From Dellaglioa algida DSM 15638 (GTDB lineage Bacteria > Bacillota > Bacilli > Lactobacillales > Lactobacillaceae), in contig NZ_AZDI01000001.1 in the NCBI RefSeq assembly GCF_001434695.1, forward strand, positions 57,043-121,042: a DNA stretch of 64,000 nucleotides, read 5' to 3'. Numbering within the stretch: position 1 is the first letter of the stretch; each line of letters starts with the position of its first letter. Shown here in pieces: positions 9,099 through 18,532 of the stretch. A program made the position numbers and the translations under genes. Below the pieces are notes generated by a model, which did not search any database, was not told the origin of the DNA, and was given only the letters and a program-made list of their open reading frames with translations.

Positions 9099-9413
9099 AT
9101 GACATTAAGAGGCAAACAAAAAAGATATTTACGCAGTCAAGCACATCATTTACGTCCACTTTTCCAAGTTGGAAAAGAAGGCGTATCGATTAGCTGGTTA
9201 AACCAGATCCGCGAAGCAATTGAAAAACGTGAATTAATTAAAATTAACATGTTACAAAATGCTTCAGTTGATACAAATGAAGTCCGTGTTTTCATCGAAT
9301 CTAACAGTTCGATTCAAGTCGTTCAAGTAATTGGACATACTTTAGTTCTTTATCAAGCTGCAACAGATGTTGAAAATCGCGATATCTCTGATAAGGTTAA
9401 TTTACTCGCTTAA
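9099..9413 (+). CDS. yhbY: RNA-binding protein YhbY (CRM domain)
   Basis: A 104-residue single CRM-domain protein associated with 50S precursors. The RxxxHxLRPLFQVGKEG motif and its place between yqeH and nadD identify it. AGAGGAG site upstream. Confidence 0.95.
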   Translation: MTLRGKQKRYLRSQAHHLRPLFQVGKEGVSISWLNQIREAIEKRELIKINMLQNASVDTNEVRVFIESNSSIQVVQVIGHTLVLYQAATDVENRDISDKVNLLA

Positions 9414-9439
9414 TTTAAAATTATGAGGAGGTTTTTGAC

Positions 9440-10087
9440 TTGACCATTCAAGTACAAAAATTAAAAGAAATTAATTTAGTCACGGAATTTAAAACAGCCC
9501 CCATATTGGCTAGCGAAAAAAAACGCGTTGGTATTCTCGGAGGAACGTTTAATCCACCTCATATGGGACATTTAATAGTTGCTGATCAAGTTTGTCAACA
9601 ACTAGGATTAGATGAGATTCGATTTATGCCGGATGCTGCGCCACCACACGTAGACAAAAAAGAAGCGATTGATGAAAAATATCGTCTTGATATGGTCAAT
9701 CAAAGTATTGCTGATAATGTTAATTTTAAAATAGAAGATGCTGAGCTTAAACGCGGAGGTGTTAGTTTTACGTATGACACAATGGTTGCTTTGAAAGCTG
9801 AGCATCCAGAAAACGATTATTACTTTATTATTGGTGGCGATATGGTTGCCTACCTACCTAAGTGGTCTCGTATCGATGAGTTAGTAAAATTAGTTCATTT
9901 TGTTGGTGTTAAACGAACGGGATTTGAACAAAAGAGTCCGTACCCGATACTCTGGGTAGATGTCCCAACGATTGATATTAGTTCGACTCAAATTCGAGAT
10001 AAGATAAAAGAAGGGCGTTCAATTAATTATTTAGTCCCTAAAGCTGTATCTGACTACATTGAGAAAGAAGGCTTATATCGTGAGTAA
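9440..10087 (+). CDS. nadD: Nicotinate-nucleotide adenylyltransferase
   Basis: Converts nicotinate mononucleotide to deamido-NAD in NAD synthesis. Nucleotidyltransferase motifs are GGTFNPPHMGH and ISSTQIR. It is 215 residues long, with about 28 residues before the core strand GILGG, an N-terminal extension of the kind I associate with lactobacilli. TTG start at 9440 with GAGGAGG 8 nt upstream. Overlaps yqeK by 8 nt. Confidence 0.95.
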   Translation: MTIQVQKLKEINLVTEFKTAPILASEKKRVGILGGTFNPPHMGHLIVADQVCQQLGLDEIRFMPDAAPPHVDKKEAIDEKYRLDMVNQSIADNVNFKIEDAELKRGGVSFTYDTMVALKAEHPENDYYFIIGGDMVAYLPKWSRIDELVKLVHFVGVKRTGFEQKSPYPILWVDVPTIDISSTQIRDKIKEGRSINYLVPKAVSDYIEKEGLYRE

Positions 10088-10673
10088 TTTAGTTTATTCT
10101 AAGAACCTTTTCAGTGGAACTAGAGAAGAATTAGTACAAATTTTAAGAGATACTTTAAGTGAAAAAAGATTTCAACATGTATTAAATGTTGAAAAATCAG
10201 CAATTGAACTTGCTGAACGTAATAATGGTGATAGAGAGAGAGCCAGTATTGCAGGGTTAATTCATGATTATGCCAAGGAACAATCAGATGAAACGTTTAT
10301 CACAGTAATTAAACAAAAACACTTGGATCCCGATTTGTTGAATTGGGGAAATGCCATTTGGCATGGTATTGTCGGTGCTGAGTTGATTCATGATGAATTA
10401 GGTATTTCAGATAATGAAATACTGACTTCAATTGTGAAGCACACAACCGGGGATGTTGATATGACTTTATTGGATAAAATCGTCTATGTAGCTGATTTCA
10501 TTGAAGAAAGTCGAACTTTCCCCGGGGCCGTTGAAGCACGTAAAATTGCGGCTGTAAACTTAGATGCAGCCGTTGGATTTGAAACGAAACACACGCTAAG
10601 TTATTTAATTGATACCGATAAAAAAGTGTATCCTAAAACAATTTTGACCTTTAATAAATGGGTCGCAGAATAG
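10080..10673 (+). CDS. yqeK: HD-domain Ap4A hydrolase YqeK
   Basis: A 197-residue HD hydrolase; the family cleaves diadenosine tetraphosphate symmetrically. Metal ligands: H in FQHVLNVE, HD in LIHDYAKE, later H residues (IWHGIVGAE, VKHTTG) and the D of VYVADFIE. GTG start at 10080 with AAAGAAGG 8 nt before it, overlapping the nadD end by 8 nt. The longer reading frame from 10059 has no ribosome site. Confidence 0.93.
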   Translation: MSNLVYSKNLFSGTREELVQILRDTLSEKRFQHVLNVEKSAIELAERNNGDRERASIAGLIHDYAKEQSDETFITVIKQKHLDPDLLNWGNAIWHGIVGAELIHDELGISDNEILTSIVKHTTGDVDMTLLDKIVYVADFIEESRTFPGAVEARKIAAVNLDAAVGFETKHTLSYLIDTDKKVYPKTILTFNKWVAE

Positions 10674-10683
10674 AGGAGTAATA

Positions 10684-11040
10684 ATGAATAGTATAGAAAA
10701 ATTAGAAGTTGCAGTTAAGGCTGCTGACAGTAAACGTGGCGAAAAAACGGTAGCTATTGATGTTCATGAAATTAGCTTATTAGCAGATTATTTCATGGTA
10801 ACGCAGGCTGATTCGGCTCGCCAAGTTAAGGCAATTGTCAAAGAAATACAGGACCAAGAAGAACTCGCAGGCGTTGAAGTTCGTCGCATTGAAGGACGTA
10901 ACTCAACTAGCTGGGTTTTATTAGACTTTGGTGATTTAATTGTTCATGTATTCAAAACTGAATCACGTGAATTTTATGATCTTGAAAAATTCTGGTCTGA
11001 AGGCGCATCTGTTGATTTATCAGCTTGGATTGAAGAATAA
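10684..11040 (+). CDS. rsfS: Ribosome silencing factor RsfS
   Basis: A 118-residue protein that binds L14 and blocks subunit joining in starvation. Typical segments are DYFMVTQADSARQVKAI, GRNSTSWVLLDFGDLIVHVF and REFYDLEKFW. It lies 10 nt after yqeK, and its stop shares one base with the next start. Confidence 0.95.
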   Translation: MNSIEKLEVAVKAADSKRGEKTVAIDVHEISLLADYFMVTQADSARQVKAIVKEIQDQEELAGVEVRRIEGRNSTSWVLLDFGDLIVHVFKTESREFYDLEKFWSEGASVDLSAWIEE

Positions 11041-11780
11041 TGATTTACACCACCTTTTCAAAATTATATGATCAATTAATGGATCCTGATTTATATGATT
11101 CTTGGCAGACATTTGTCGAGGCACAAGTTCCCAATAAAAAAACAGAGATACTTGAACTAGCTTGTGGCGCAGGACAGTTAGCTATCGCGTTAACGCAGTC
11201 TGGTTATTCAGTTGTCGGGTTAGACCTATCTGAAGAGATGTTATCAATTGCTGATCAACATGCACAAGATACTAACGTGTCTTTACCGTTGCTACAAGGC
11301 GATATGATGGATCTAGAGGATTTGGAGTTACCACAATTTGATGCGGTGACTTGTTTTGCTGATTCTTTTTGTTATCTACCTGACGCTCAGTCTGTGGGCA
11401 AAGTTTTTAAATCAATCCATGGCCTATTACGAACGGATGGTCGGTTTATTTTTGACGTGATATCAACGCACCAAACAGATGATATTTATCCGGGGTATAT
11501 GTATAACTACCAGGATGATAGCCAGGCTTTTTTATGGTCGACTTTTCAAGATGAACAACCACATAGCGTCGTTCATGAATTAACTTTTTTTGTTAAAAAT
11601 GAGAGTAATGATCAATTTGAAAAAATCACTGAAGATCACCATGAAAGAACGTATTCTGTTGAAACGTACACTGAACTCTTAAAAAATGCCGGATTTAAAA
11701 ATATTCAAGTTTCTGCTGATTTTGGTACAAGTAAAATCGATGATAAAACGACAAGATTATTTTTTGTCTGCGATAAATAG
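11040..11780 (+). CDS. yqeM: Class I SAM-dependent methyltransferase (YqeM-like)
   Basis: A 246-residue methyltransferase. SAM motif I is LELACGAGQLAIAL, motif II the acidic VVGLDLSEEML, and FDAVTCFADSFCYL motif IV. The substrate is unknown. The ATG overlaps the rsfS stop (TAATG), so expression is coupled to the ribosome-assembly run, as for B. subtilis yqeM. Confidence 0.9.
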   Translation: MIYTTFSKLYDQLMDPDLYDSWQTFVEAQVPNKKTEILELACGAGQLAIALTQSGYSVVGLDLSEEMLSIADQHAQDTNVSLPLLQGDMMDLEDLELPQFDAVTCFADSFCYLPDAQSVGKVFKSIHGLLRTDGRFIFDVISTHQTDDIYPGYMYNYQDDSQAFLWSTFQDEQPHSVVHELTFFVKNESNDQFEKITEDHHERTYSVETYTELLKNAGFKNIQVSADFGTSKIDDKTTRLFFVCDK

Positions 11781-11791
11781 GAGTGAAACGT

Positions 11792-12934
11792 TTGGACACT
11801 ACAGGGGTTATCGTTGAATATAATCCATTTCATAACGGACATTTGCATCAAATTAATCAAATAAGAGCACAATATCCTGACACAACGATTGTTGCCATTA
11901 TGAGCGGACAATTTTTGCAGAGGGGTATTCCAGCGGCACTTGATAAAGAGAGCCGTACAAGGCAGGCATTACAGTCTGGTGTAGATTTAATGATTGAGTT
12001 ACCCGTTGCGTTTTCTGTCCAACCGGCCGATTTATTTGCTAAGGGTGCAATTAAGTTATTATCGGGGATGAAAATTACCCGACTTGTATTTGGCGCCGAG
12101 CATCCAAAAATAGACTTTAAGTCTATTGCAGTTAAGATTCAAAATATTGATGGTGATTTTGATCAATTTAATGAAACTTATGCTAGTCAGTATCAGCAGG
12201 CCGTTTTTGATAGTACGGGCATTCATATTGACGAGCCAAATGATTTGTTGGGTCTGGCATATGCTGAAGCCTGTTTATCAGAAAAAGCTGAGATTCAATT
12301 ATGTCCTATTCAACGGATTGGTGCAGGCTATCACGAAACCATATTTGATGACTCGCAAGAAATTGCAAGTGCCACCGCGATTAGACTGGCAATTAAAAAT
12401 CAAGAATCCATTGAAAATGTCGTTCCAAGTCAGACGAAGATTGATGCAGAAAATGAAAAATGGATTGATTGGTATGATTTTTGGCCTTATCTTAAATATC
12501 AGTTGAGTCTATTAACGCCTGAGCAATTATCGACGTTTTATGGCATGTCTGAGGGAATTGAGTACCGATTGCTACAGCAGTACGAGAAATTACCTGAAGA
12601 CGCTAGTTTTGATGATTGGGTCCATGCAGTAAAGTCAAAACGAGTAACTTATACAAAAATTTCAAGGCTCGCAACTTACATTTTATTAAAAATAAATAAA
12701 AATGAAATTGACAAACAATACAAGCAGCCTTATTATCATGTCTTAGGGTTCTCTAAAAGAGGTCAGAGTTTACTTAAGTATTTGAAGAAGGAAGTCCCAT
12801 ATCCAATACTAACTAAAATTAGTAAAAAAGATAAAGAGGGTCTTTATTCTTTAGATTATCGAGCAGGAATTATTTATGGCTTAGTTAGCCATAAGAAATC
12901 TGATCTTTTTAGACACCCCGTGCAAATTAATTAA
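11792..12934 (+). CDS. tmcAL: tRNA(Met) cytidine acetate ligase (TmcAL/YlbM)
   Basis: A 380-residue nucleotidyltransferase-like enzyme that makes N4-acetylcytidine at the wobble base of elongator tRNA-Met using acetate and ATP. VEYNPFHNGHLHQ is the HxGH-type motif, followed by MSGQFLQRGIPA and SATAIR. I place the start at TTG 11792, 8 nt after AGGAG (11779-11783); the in-frame GTG at 11783 lies inside that site. Two nucleotides separate the upstream stop from the GTG, so it belongs to the same run. Confidence 0.92.
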   Translation: MDTTGVIVEYNPFHNGHLHQINQIRAQYPDTTIVAIMSGQFLQRGIPAALDKESRTRQALQSGVDLMIELPVAFSVQPADLFAKGAIKLLSGMKITRLVFGAEHPKIDFKSIAVKIQNIDGDFDQFNETYASQYQQAVFDSTGIHIDEPNDLLGLAYAEACLSEKAEIQLCPIQRIGAGYHETIFDDSQEIASATAIRLAIKNQESIENVVPSQTKIDAENEKWIDWYDFWPYLKYQLSLLTPEQLSTFYGMSEGIEYRLLQQYEKLPEDASFDDWVHAVKSKRVTYTKISRLATYILLKINKNEIDKQYKQPYYHVLGFSKRGQSLLKYLKKEVPYPILTKISKKDKEGLYSLDYRAGIIYGLVSHKKSDLFRHPVQIN

Positions 12935-12955
12935 CAACCTGTCAAGGAAATATCA

Positions 12956-12984
12956 TTGACAATGTTTTTAATCACAGGTATAAT
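12956..12984 (+). promoter_or_regulatory. Consensus promoter of yceD-rpmF
   Basis: Perfect TTGACA (12956-12961), 17-nt spacer, perfect TATAAT (12979-12984), 30 nt before the yceD start. One of the strongest promoters in the window. Confidence 0.93.
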
Positions 12985-13014
12985 CATAAGCGTTGCATTA
13001 GGAGGCATATTTGC

Positions 13015-13563
13015 ATGAAATGGTCCTTAGTTGAGTTAAAAAAACAAAGTGATGAACCACTTCAAGTTGACGAAATGTTAAACCTTTCCGAAGGATTAAT
13101 GTTGCGCAACAAAATAATTACGTCGGTATCAGAAGTCCATGTTACGGGTATTCTAACGGCAGACCATCAAGATGTCATCGGCCATTTTAACGTTAGTTTG
13201 ACAGTTAAGATGCCATCAACACGTTCGCTAGAGAGTGTCGATGTCCCATTGGATTTTTCAGTTGATGAATTTTATGTGGGTTATCGCGATAAAGCACTTG
13301 AACGATTTGATAAAAATGATGTCGTAATTATTTTGGAAGAAGATATGCTCAATTTGAATTCTGTGATAGAGGATAATGTTTTATTACAGATTCCGATGCA
13401 GATACTGACTGATGATGAGAAAAAAGCAGAAGAACTACCCGCCGGTGACGACTGGGAAGTTCTTACTGAAGATAAACTCGTACAGGTTAGAAAAGAAAAA
13501 GTTGATCCTCGATTTGCGTCGTTACAGAATTTTTTCGATAACGACGGTTCTGAAGAGGAATAA
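13015..13563 (+). CDS. yceD: DUF177 protein (YceD), rRNA accumulation protein
   Basis: A 182-residue DUF177 protein upstream of rpmF, the arrangement seen across bacteria; homologues affect 23S rRNA accumulation. A conserved-looking VTGILTADHQDVIGHF region precedes an acidic C-terminus. It lacks the CxxC pair found in some family members. Confidence 0.88.
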   Translation: MKWSLVELKKQSDEPLQVDEMLNLSEGLMLRNKIITSVSEVHVTGILTADHQDVIGHFNVSLTVKMPSTRSLESVDVPLDFSVDEFYVGYRDKALERFDKNDVVIILEEDMLNLNSVIEDNVLLQIPMQILTDDEKKAEELPAGDDWEVLTEDKLVQVRKEKVDPRFASLQNFFDNDGSEEE

Positions 13564-13618
13564 ACATAACAATACTTTTATTAAAAGTTTTGGATAATTT
13601 TAAAGGAGGTGTTTGATA

Positions 13619-13798
13619 ATGGCAGTACCAGCACGTAAAACATCAAAAACACGTAAGAGAATGCGTCGTACGCATTACAAGTTGACAGTCCCAGGTATGA
13701 GCGCTTGCCCTAACTGTGGCGAATTAAGAAAATCACATTATGTATGTCCTAGCTGTGGTTTTTATGACGGAAAAGAAGTTGTAAAAGTAAACAACTAA
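13619..13798 (+). CDS. rpmF: 50S ribosomal protein L32
   Basis: A 59-residue L32 with zinc ligands CPNC and CPSC, so the zinc-binding form. AAAGGAGGT is 8 nt before the ATG at 13619, which rules out the ATG at 13613. Followed by a terminator. Confidence 0.97.
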   Translation: MAVPARKTSKTRKRMRRTHYKLTVPGMSACPNCGELRKSHYVCPSCGFYDGKEVVKVNN

Positions 13799-13811
13799 AT
13801 TTACGCTAAGT

Positions 13812-13846
13812 AAAAAGCCTTAACAACCATGGTGTTAAGGCTTTTT
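13812..13846. terminator. Terminator of rpmF
   Basis: 13-bp hairpin (13812-13824 with 13834-13846) flanked by A and T runs, so it can act on both strands. Confidence 0.9.
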
Positions 13847-13855
13847 CTGTACAAA

Positions 13856-13891
13856 AAAAACGATGACATTCAGTTGAATGTCATCGTTTTT
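13856..13891 (-). terminator. Terminator of the reverse-strand gene ending at 13881
   Basis: 17-bp perfect hairpin (13856-13872 with 13875-13891) with a two-base loop and A/T flanks; reading leftwards it ends in a T run. It overlaps the stop codon of the reverse-strand gene. Confidence 0.85.
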
Positions 13892-14384
13892 CGTTAATTG
13901 TTAAACTCATGATTTTAAAGTCAGTCTCTGGGTCAAAGAATTGAAAAGGTAGTTTAGCTTGGCCTTCAATATAATTCACATTCTTGGCCGGTGTTTTAAC
14001 GGACTTAAAAGTTGATGAATTAATTGATTTAATTAAGTCTATTAAATCTAAAAGTAGTAATTCAGGTTTATTACTAAGATTTGACCAACCCGAGAATTCA
14101 GAGCGGTAATTTTTGAAGATGGCTTTTCTAATTGGACTGATAAAAGCATTACTGCTGTCGTTTTCATAAGGAATTGACTGAGAAGCAATTGTATGTTGAC
14201 TCGTTGTACTATAAATTTGGATACGACTGTCTTTTAAATCTAAAAAATCGGCCGTTAATAATTTTCCGTCAACTTGAACAACTAGGTCAAAAGTGGGAAT
14301 GTGGTTAGAAAATTCAGCCTTTGCTCGACTGTATAAAAAGGTATCGATAGCGTAGTATAACTCTTGAACTTCAACTAATTTCAT
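13881..14384 (-). CDS. Unrecognised 167-residue protein
   Basis: I do not recognise this protein. It begins MKLVEVQELYYAIDTF and looks soluble, with no signal peptide, membrane segment or metal motif. A serine-rich middle (QHTIASQSIPYENDSS) precedes a leucine-rich helix (KPELLLLDLIDLIKSI). AGGAGG lies 10 nt before the ATG, favouring this start over the frame extension to 14426. It is a single reverse-strand gene between rpmF and gnd with its own terminator. Confidence 0.75.
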   Translation of the reverse strand: MKLVEVQELYYAIDTFLYSRAKAEFSNHIPTFDLVVQVDGKLLTADFLDLKDSRIQIYSTTSQHTIASQSIPYENDSSNAFISPIRKAIFKNYRSEFSGWSNLSNKPELLLLDLIDLIKSINSSTFKSVKTPAKNVNYIEGQAKLPFQFFDPETDFKIMSLTINEKR

Positions 14385-14569
14385 ATTTGAATGACCTCCT
14401 GAAATCAGTATAACAAAAAAAGACAAAATAGATAGGAATTTTTGTTGTCTGGTGTATAATTGACGTTGAAAGTTAAAATGGGTTTATTGACGAAGTCGGT
14501 AGCTGATACTTTCTTAGATTACATGGTTTTTGATTCACAAAAAATTAAAGAAATGTAGGGGGTATTATG

Positions 14570-15991
14570 ATGGATAAGGCACAAATTGGTGTTATTGGAA
14601 TGGCTGTCATGGGTAAGAATCTTGCCTTGAATGCTGAGAGTCGTGGACATACTGTAGCAATCTATAATAGAACAGGGGCTAAAACTGAGCAAGTTATGAA
14701 AGACCACTCAGAAAAAAACTTAGTACCTAGCTACTCAATTAAGGAATTTGCAGATTCATTAGAAAAACCTAGAAGAATTATCATTATGGTTAAAGCTGGG
14801 AAACCAACTGATGCTGTTATCGCAGAATTATTACCATTCTTGGATAAAGGCGACGTTTTAATCGATGGTGGAAATACTTACTTTGAAGATACTGTACGTC
14901 GTAATGCAGAATTAGATAATTCTGGGATTAACTTTATTGGAATGGGTGTTTCTGGTGGTGAAATTGGTGCCCTTGAAGGACCATCAATGATGCCAGGTGG
15001 CCAAAAAGAGGCATATGACCTCGTTGCACCAATTCTTGAGGAAATGTCAGCTAAAGCTAAAGATGGCGCTCCATGTGTAACTTACATCGGTCCTAACGGT
15101 GCCGGACATTACGTTAAAATGGTTCATAATGGAATCGAATATGGTGATATGGAATTAATTTCAGAATCATATCATTTATTGAGAGACTTATTAGGACTTT
15201 CAGTGGATGAAGTTGCTAGTATCTTCTCTGACTGGAATGAAGGCGAATTGGACAGTTACCTTATCGAAATTACGGCAGATATTTTAACACGTAAAGATGA
15301 TTTAGGTACTGGTAAACCAATTGTTGATGTTATCTTAGATCGTGCCGGTAATAAAGGTACGGGTAAATGGTCATCACAAAGTGCCCTTGAATTAGGTGTT
15401 CCTCAATCAGTTATTTCTGAATCAGTTTATGCACGTTACATTTCAGCAATGAAAGAAGAACGTGTTGAAGCAAGTAAAGTATTACCTAAACCTGAAGTTA
15501 AATTAGGTGAATTGGATAAAAAAGAATTAGTTGAAAAAATTCGTGAAGCATTGTACTTTAGTAAAATTATGAGCTATGCTCAAGGATTTGAACAATTGCG
15601 TGTCGCTTCAGAACATTACGAATGGGACTTGAACTTTGGTGATATGGCTAAGATTTGGCGTGCTGGATGTATTATTCGTGCTCGTTTCTTACAAAATATT
15701 ACTGATGCATTTGACGAAAAAGCTGATTTAAATAACATCTTATTAGATGGTTATTTCAAAGATATTGTTAAAAAATATCAAGAATCAGTTCGTGATATCG
15801 TAGGTATCGCCGTTAAAGCTGGTATTCCAGTTCCTGGATTCAGTGCAGCAATTACTTACTACGATCAATATCGTTCAGAAGTATTGCCCGCTAACTTGAT
15901 CCAAGCACAACGTGATTACTTTGGTGCGCATACGTATGAACGTACTGACAAACCAGGTTCATTCCATTACACATGGTATACTGAACAATAA
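14570..15991 (+). CDS. gnd: 6-phosphogluconate dehydrogenase (decarboxylating)
   Basis: Oxidises 6-phosphogluconate to ribulose 5-phosphate and CO2 with NADP in the pentose phosphate pathway. NADP fold GVIGMAVMG with following NRT, catalytic region [15 protein letters not shown], and GTGKWS are all present; the length of 473 is normal. Two adjacent ATG codons (14567, 14570) follow AGGGGG (14557-14562), and spacing favours the second. Monocistronic, followed by a terminator. Confidence 0.97.
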   Translation: MDKAQIGVIGMAVMGKNLALNAESRGHTVAIYNRTGAKTEQVMKDHSEKNLVPSYSIKEFADSLEKPRRIIIMVKAGKPTDAVIAELLPFLDKGDVLIDGGNTYFEDTVRRNAELDNSGINFIGMGVSGGEIGALEGPSMMPGGQKEAYDLVAPILEEMSAKAKDGAPCVTYIGPNGAGHYVKMVHNGIEYGDMELISESYHLLRDLLGLSVDEVASIFSDWNEGELDSYLIEITADILTRKDDLGTGKPIVDVILDRAGNKGTGKWSSQSALELGVPQSVISESVYARYISAMKEERVEASKVLPKPEVKLGELDKKELVEKIREALYFSKIMSYAQGFEQLRVASEHYEWDLNFGDMAKIWRAGCIIRARFLQNITDAFDEKADLNNILLDGYFKDIVKKYQESVRDIVGIAVKAGIPVPGFSAAITYYDQYRSEVLPANLIQAQRDYFGAHTYERTDKPGSFHYTWYTEQ

Positions 15992-16011
15992 ATCATTAAA
16001 TTAAATCTACT

Positions 16012-16056
16012 AAAAACAGGTAACGACATTTTAAAATGTTGCTGCCTGTTTTTTTA
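16012..16056 (+). terminator. Terminator of gnd
   Basis: Long hairpin of about 20 bp, with a mismatch, formed by the AAAAACAGG and CCTGTTTTT flanks and an inner ACATTTT/AAAATGT stem, then a T run. The rest of the 316-nt gap up to 16308 holds no strong promoter that I can see. Confidence 0.88.
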
Positions 16057-16307
16057 TAAAATTTAATTATCCAGGTGTTTTTCGATAGATTAAATGGTAT
16101 TTCGATGAAAAACGTATACGGGTAAATGTTTATTTTTAGTAAACTATATTCAGTGGAAAAGCTTATAAACGGCTATCTAATTTGGATAAACCAAGGTGTA
16201 TGCAAGAATATCATTTAATGGTAGAATAAGAAAAGTAAGATATCGGTTAAAAAGTATCTGGATTTGAATGAGAAAATAAAATTAAACTAACGGGAGATCA
16301 TGAAAAT

Positions 16308-16994
16308 ATGAGTCGTATTCTAATAATTGAAGATGAAAAAAATTTGGCACGCTTTGTTGAATTAGAATTACAACATGAGGGATTTGAAACTGAGGTTCAT
16401 TTTGATGGACGAACAGGTTTAGAGGCGGCACTAAATGGCGATTGGGATTCAATTTTGCTTGATTTAATGTTGCCTGAATTAAACGGACTTGAAGTTTGTC
16501 GTCGTGTACGACAGGTTAAAAACACACCTATTATTATGATGACGGCTCGTGATTCAGTCATCGATCGCGTATCTGGATTAGATCATGGTGCAGACGATTA
16601 CATCGTTAAACCATTTGCAATTGAAGAGTTATTGGCACGTTTACGTGCATTATTACGTCGTATCGACATCGAGGGTGAACAAAACGTTGCTAAACAAACG
16701 ACGGTTACCTATCGTGATTTAACAATTGAAAAAGAAAATCGTGTCGTTCGTCGTGATAAAGAAGTAATTGAACTAACAAAACGTGAGTATGAATTATTGT
16801 TGGCTTTGATGGAGAGCGTCAATGTCGTTTTAGCGAGAGATGTTTTATTAGCTAAAGTTTGGGGTTACGAATCAGAAGTTGAAACAAATGTTGTAGATGT
16901 TTATATTCGTTATTTACGAAATAAAATTGATCGCAGCGGTGAAGAAAGTTATATTCAAACGGTTAGAGGTACAGGGTACGTAATGAGATCATGA
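16308..16994 (+). CDS. OmpR-family response regulator (ArlR/CsrR-like)
   Basis: A 228-residue regulator. Receiver domain (1-120) has acidic EDE at 8-10, phospho-acceptor D52 in LLDLMLP, T79 in MTAR and K101 in VKPF. A winged-helix DNA-binding domain follows (TKREYELLLALM, RYLRNKID, VRGTGYVMR). It overlaps the sensor kinase gene by 4 nt (ATGA). Sequence style resembles ArlR/CsrR regulators of Firmicutes; the target genes cannot be read from the window. Confidence 0.95.
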   Translation: MSRILIIEDEKNLARFVELELQHEGFETEVHFDGRTGLEAALNGDWDSILLDLMLPELNGLEVCRRVRQVKNTPIIMMTARDSVIDRVSGLDHGADDYIVKPFAIEELLARLRALLRRIDIEGEQNVAKQTTVTYRDLTIEKENRVVRRDKEVIELTKREYELLLALMESVNVVLARDVLLAKVWGYESEVETNVVDVYIRYLRNKIDRSGEESYIQTVRGTGYVMRS

Positions 16995-18502
16995 AAAATA
17001 AAATAATCCAGCATCCAAAAGAAGTAAGACGCATGTCACTCAAATGGAAATGGGCATTGGGAACGGCAATAGGAGTATTACTTATATTTGCCGTTTTTTC
17101 TGCGCTTATTTTTCAGAGCTTTAGCGGCGTTTTATTAGATAAAGAAAAAAAGGATGTACAAAATACATTAAGAACGGTGACGCAACAGTTAAGTCGCGAA
17201 AACCAAGAGTTAACCGTCGCGAGTACTGAACAACATCTAAAACCAATAAATTCAGACCCTAGTCCGTCTAAAGATGAAAATAATCTATATTCAAATGCCG
17301 TTATTGTTAATTTATCAAAAGAAAATATTGCGGTTGGCATCTATGATTTGAACCAAAGGGAAGTTTTTGCTTCAAGAAATTTGAATGTGCCATTTATTAA
17401 AAAAAATGAAATGACTTTTACCAGTCAGAAAATTGATGGTGTGAATGGTTATGTCGCTAGAAGAGCCATCTATTCGTCTAAGACGGGTAAAAAAATTGGT
17501 TATGCACAAGTGGCTAACGCGTTAGAAAATTACCACAAAATAAGTAATAAACTAATTCTAATTTTCATAGTTTTAATCGTTACGGCTACATTTGGTAGTG
17601 CGATGTTAGGGTATGTTCTTGCATCTTGGTTACTAAGGCCGATTGACGTCGTAAATGAGACGATTGACATCATAAATGAAGGGGATACGCCAATTGGACA
17701 CGTCCGCGTACCCGACTTGCATCGAAATGATGAATTATCTGATTTAACCGATTTATTTAATAGTATGTTAGATCGGATGGAGCGTTATGTCGATCAGCAA
17801 CAACAATTTGTTGAAGACGTTTCACATGAACTAAGGACACCCGTCGCGATAATTCAGGGACATATGGAATTATTGAATAGATGGGGTAAAGATGATCCGG
17901 CAGTTTTGGCCGAATCTATCGAAGCGTCTCTACAAGAAATTAATCGAATGAAGAGTTTAGTTCAAGAAATGTTAGATTTATCACGGGCTGAACAAGTTGA
18001 AATGACATTTAAAAATGAATTAACCGATGTCCGACTAGTAGTTTTACAAATTTTTAACGATTTTAAAATGATACATCCAGATTTTACTTTTATTTTGGAC
18101 GAAGATTTTAAAGGAAAAAGTTTAGTAAAGATATCGCGTAATCATTTAGAGCAAGTTTTAATTATTTTAATGGATAATGCAGTTAAATATTCAGAAACAA
18201 GAAAAGAAATTCATATTTCGGCGTCGAAAGACCTGAAAATGGTTCAAATTGCGATTCAAGATTTTGGTGAGGGAATTTCTAAAGATGATTTAAAAAATGT
18301 CTTTAATCGCTTCTACCGTGTTGATAAGGCGAGAAGTCGTGACAAAGGTGGTAATGGGCTTGGATTATCAATAGCACAAAAATTGATAATGGGTTACAAA
18401 GGAACTTTAGTGGTTGAGAGTGTTGAAAAACGTGGATCAATCTTCAGAATTTCATTACCTTTGACTTCAGAAAAAATTACTGAGGATACAAAAAACGATT
18501 AA
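16991..18502 (+). CDS. Sensor histidine kinase (ArlS/CsrS-like)
   Basis: A 503-residue kinase paired with the regulator upstream. TM1 is about residues 20-43 and TM2 about 188-215, with an extracytoplasmic domain of about 145 residues between them, then HAMP, HisKA with H279 in VSHELRTP, N-box LMDNAVKYS, G1 DFGEGIS, F-box FNRFYRVD and G2 GGNGLGLSIA. All catalytic motifs are intact. Start by ATGA coupling; a later ATG at Met15 is possible. Confidence 0.95.
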   Translation: MKNKIIQHPKEVRRMSLKWKWALGTAIGVLLIFAVFSALIFQSFSGVLLDKEKKDVQNTLRTVTQQLSRENQELTVASTEQHLKPINSDPSPSKDENNLYSNAVIVNLSKENIAVGIYDLNQREVFASRNLNVPFIKKNEMTFTSQKIDGVNGYVARRAIYSSKTGKKIGYAQVANALENYHKISNKLILIFIVLIVTATFGSAMLGYVLASWLLRPIDVVNETIDIINEGDTPIGHVRVPDLHRNDELSDLTDLFNSMLDRMERYVDQQQQFVEDVSHELRTPVAIIQGHMELLNRWGKDDPAVLAESIEASLQEINRMKSLVQEMLDLSRAEQVEMTFKNELTDVRLVVLQIFNDFKMIHPDFTFILDEDFKGKSLVKISRNHLEQVLIILMDNAVKYSETRKEIHISASKDLKMVQIAIQDFGEGISKDDLKNVFNRFYRVDKARSRDKGGNGLGLSIAQKLIMGYKGTLVVESVEKRGSIFRISLPLTSEKITEDTKND

Positions 18503-18532
18503 AACTTCAAATCGAAGTTTTAATCGTTTTTT
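18490..18532. terminator. Bidirectional terminator between kinase and yidC
   Basis: 19-bp hairpin (18490-18508 with 18514-18532) with A and T ends, between the convergent kinase and yidC genes. It overlaps the kinase stop codon. Confidence 0.93.

Noticed and set aside
11783-11785. GTG at 11783 as the start of tmcAL
   Set aside because: It is part of the AGGAG ribosome site; TTG at 11792 is 8 nt away and fits the family's usual N-terminus.
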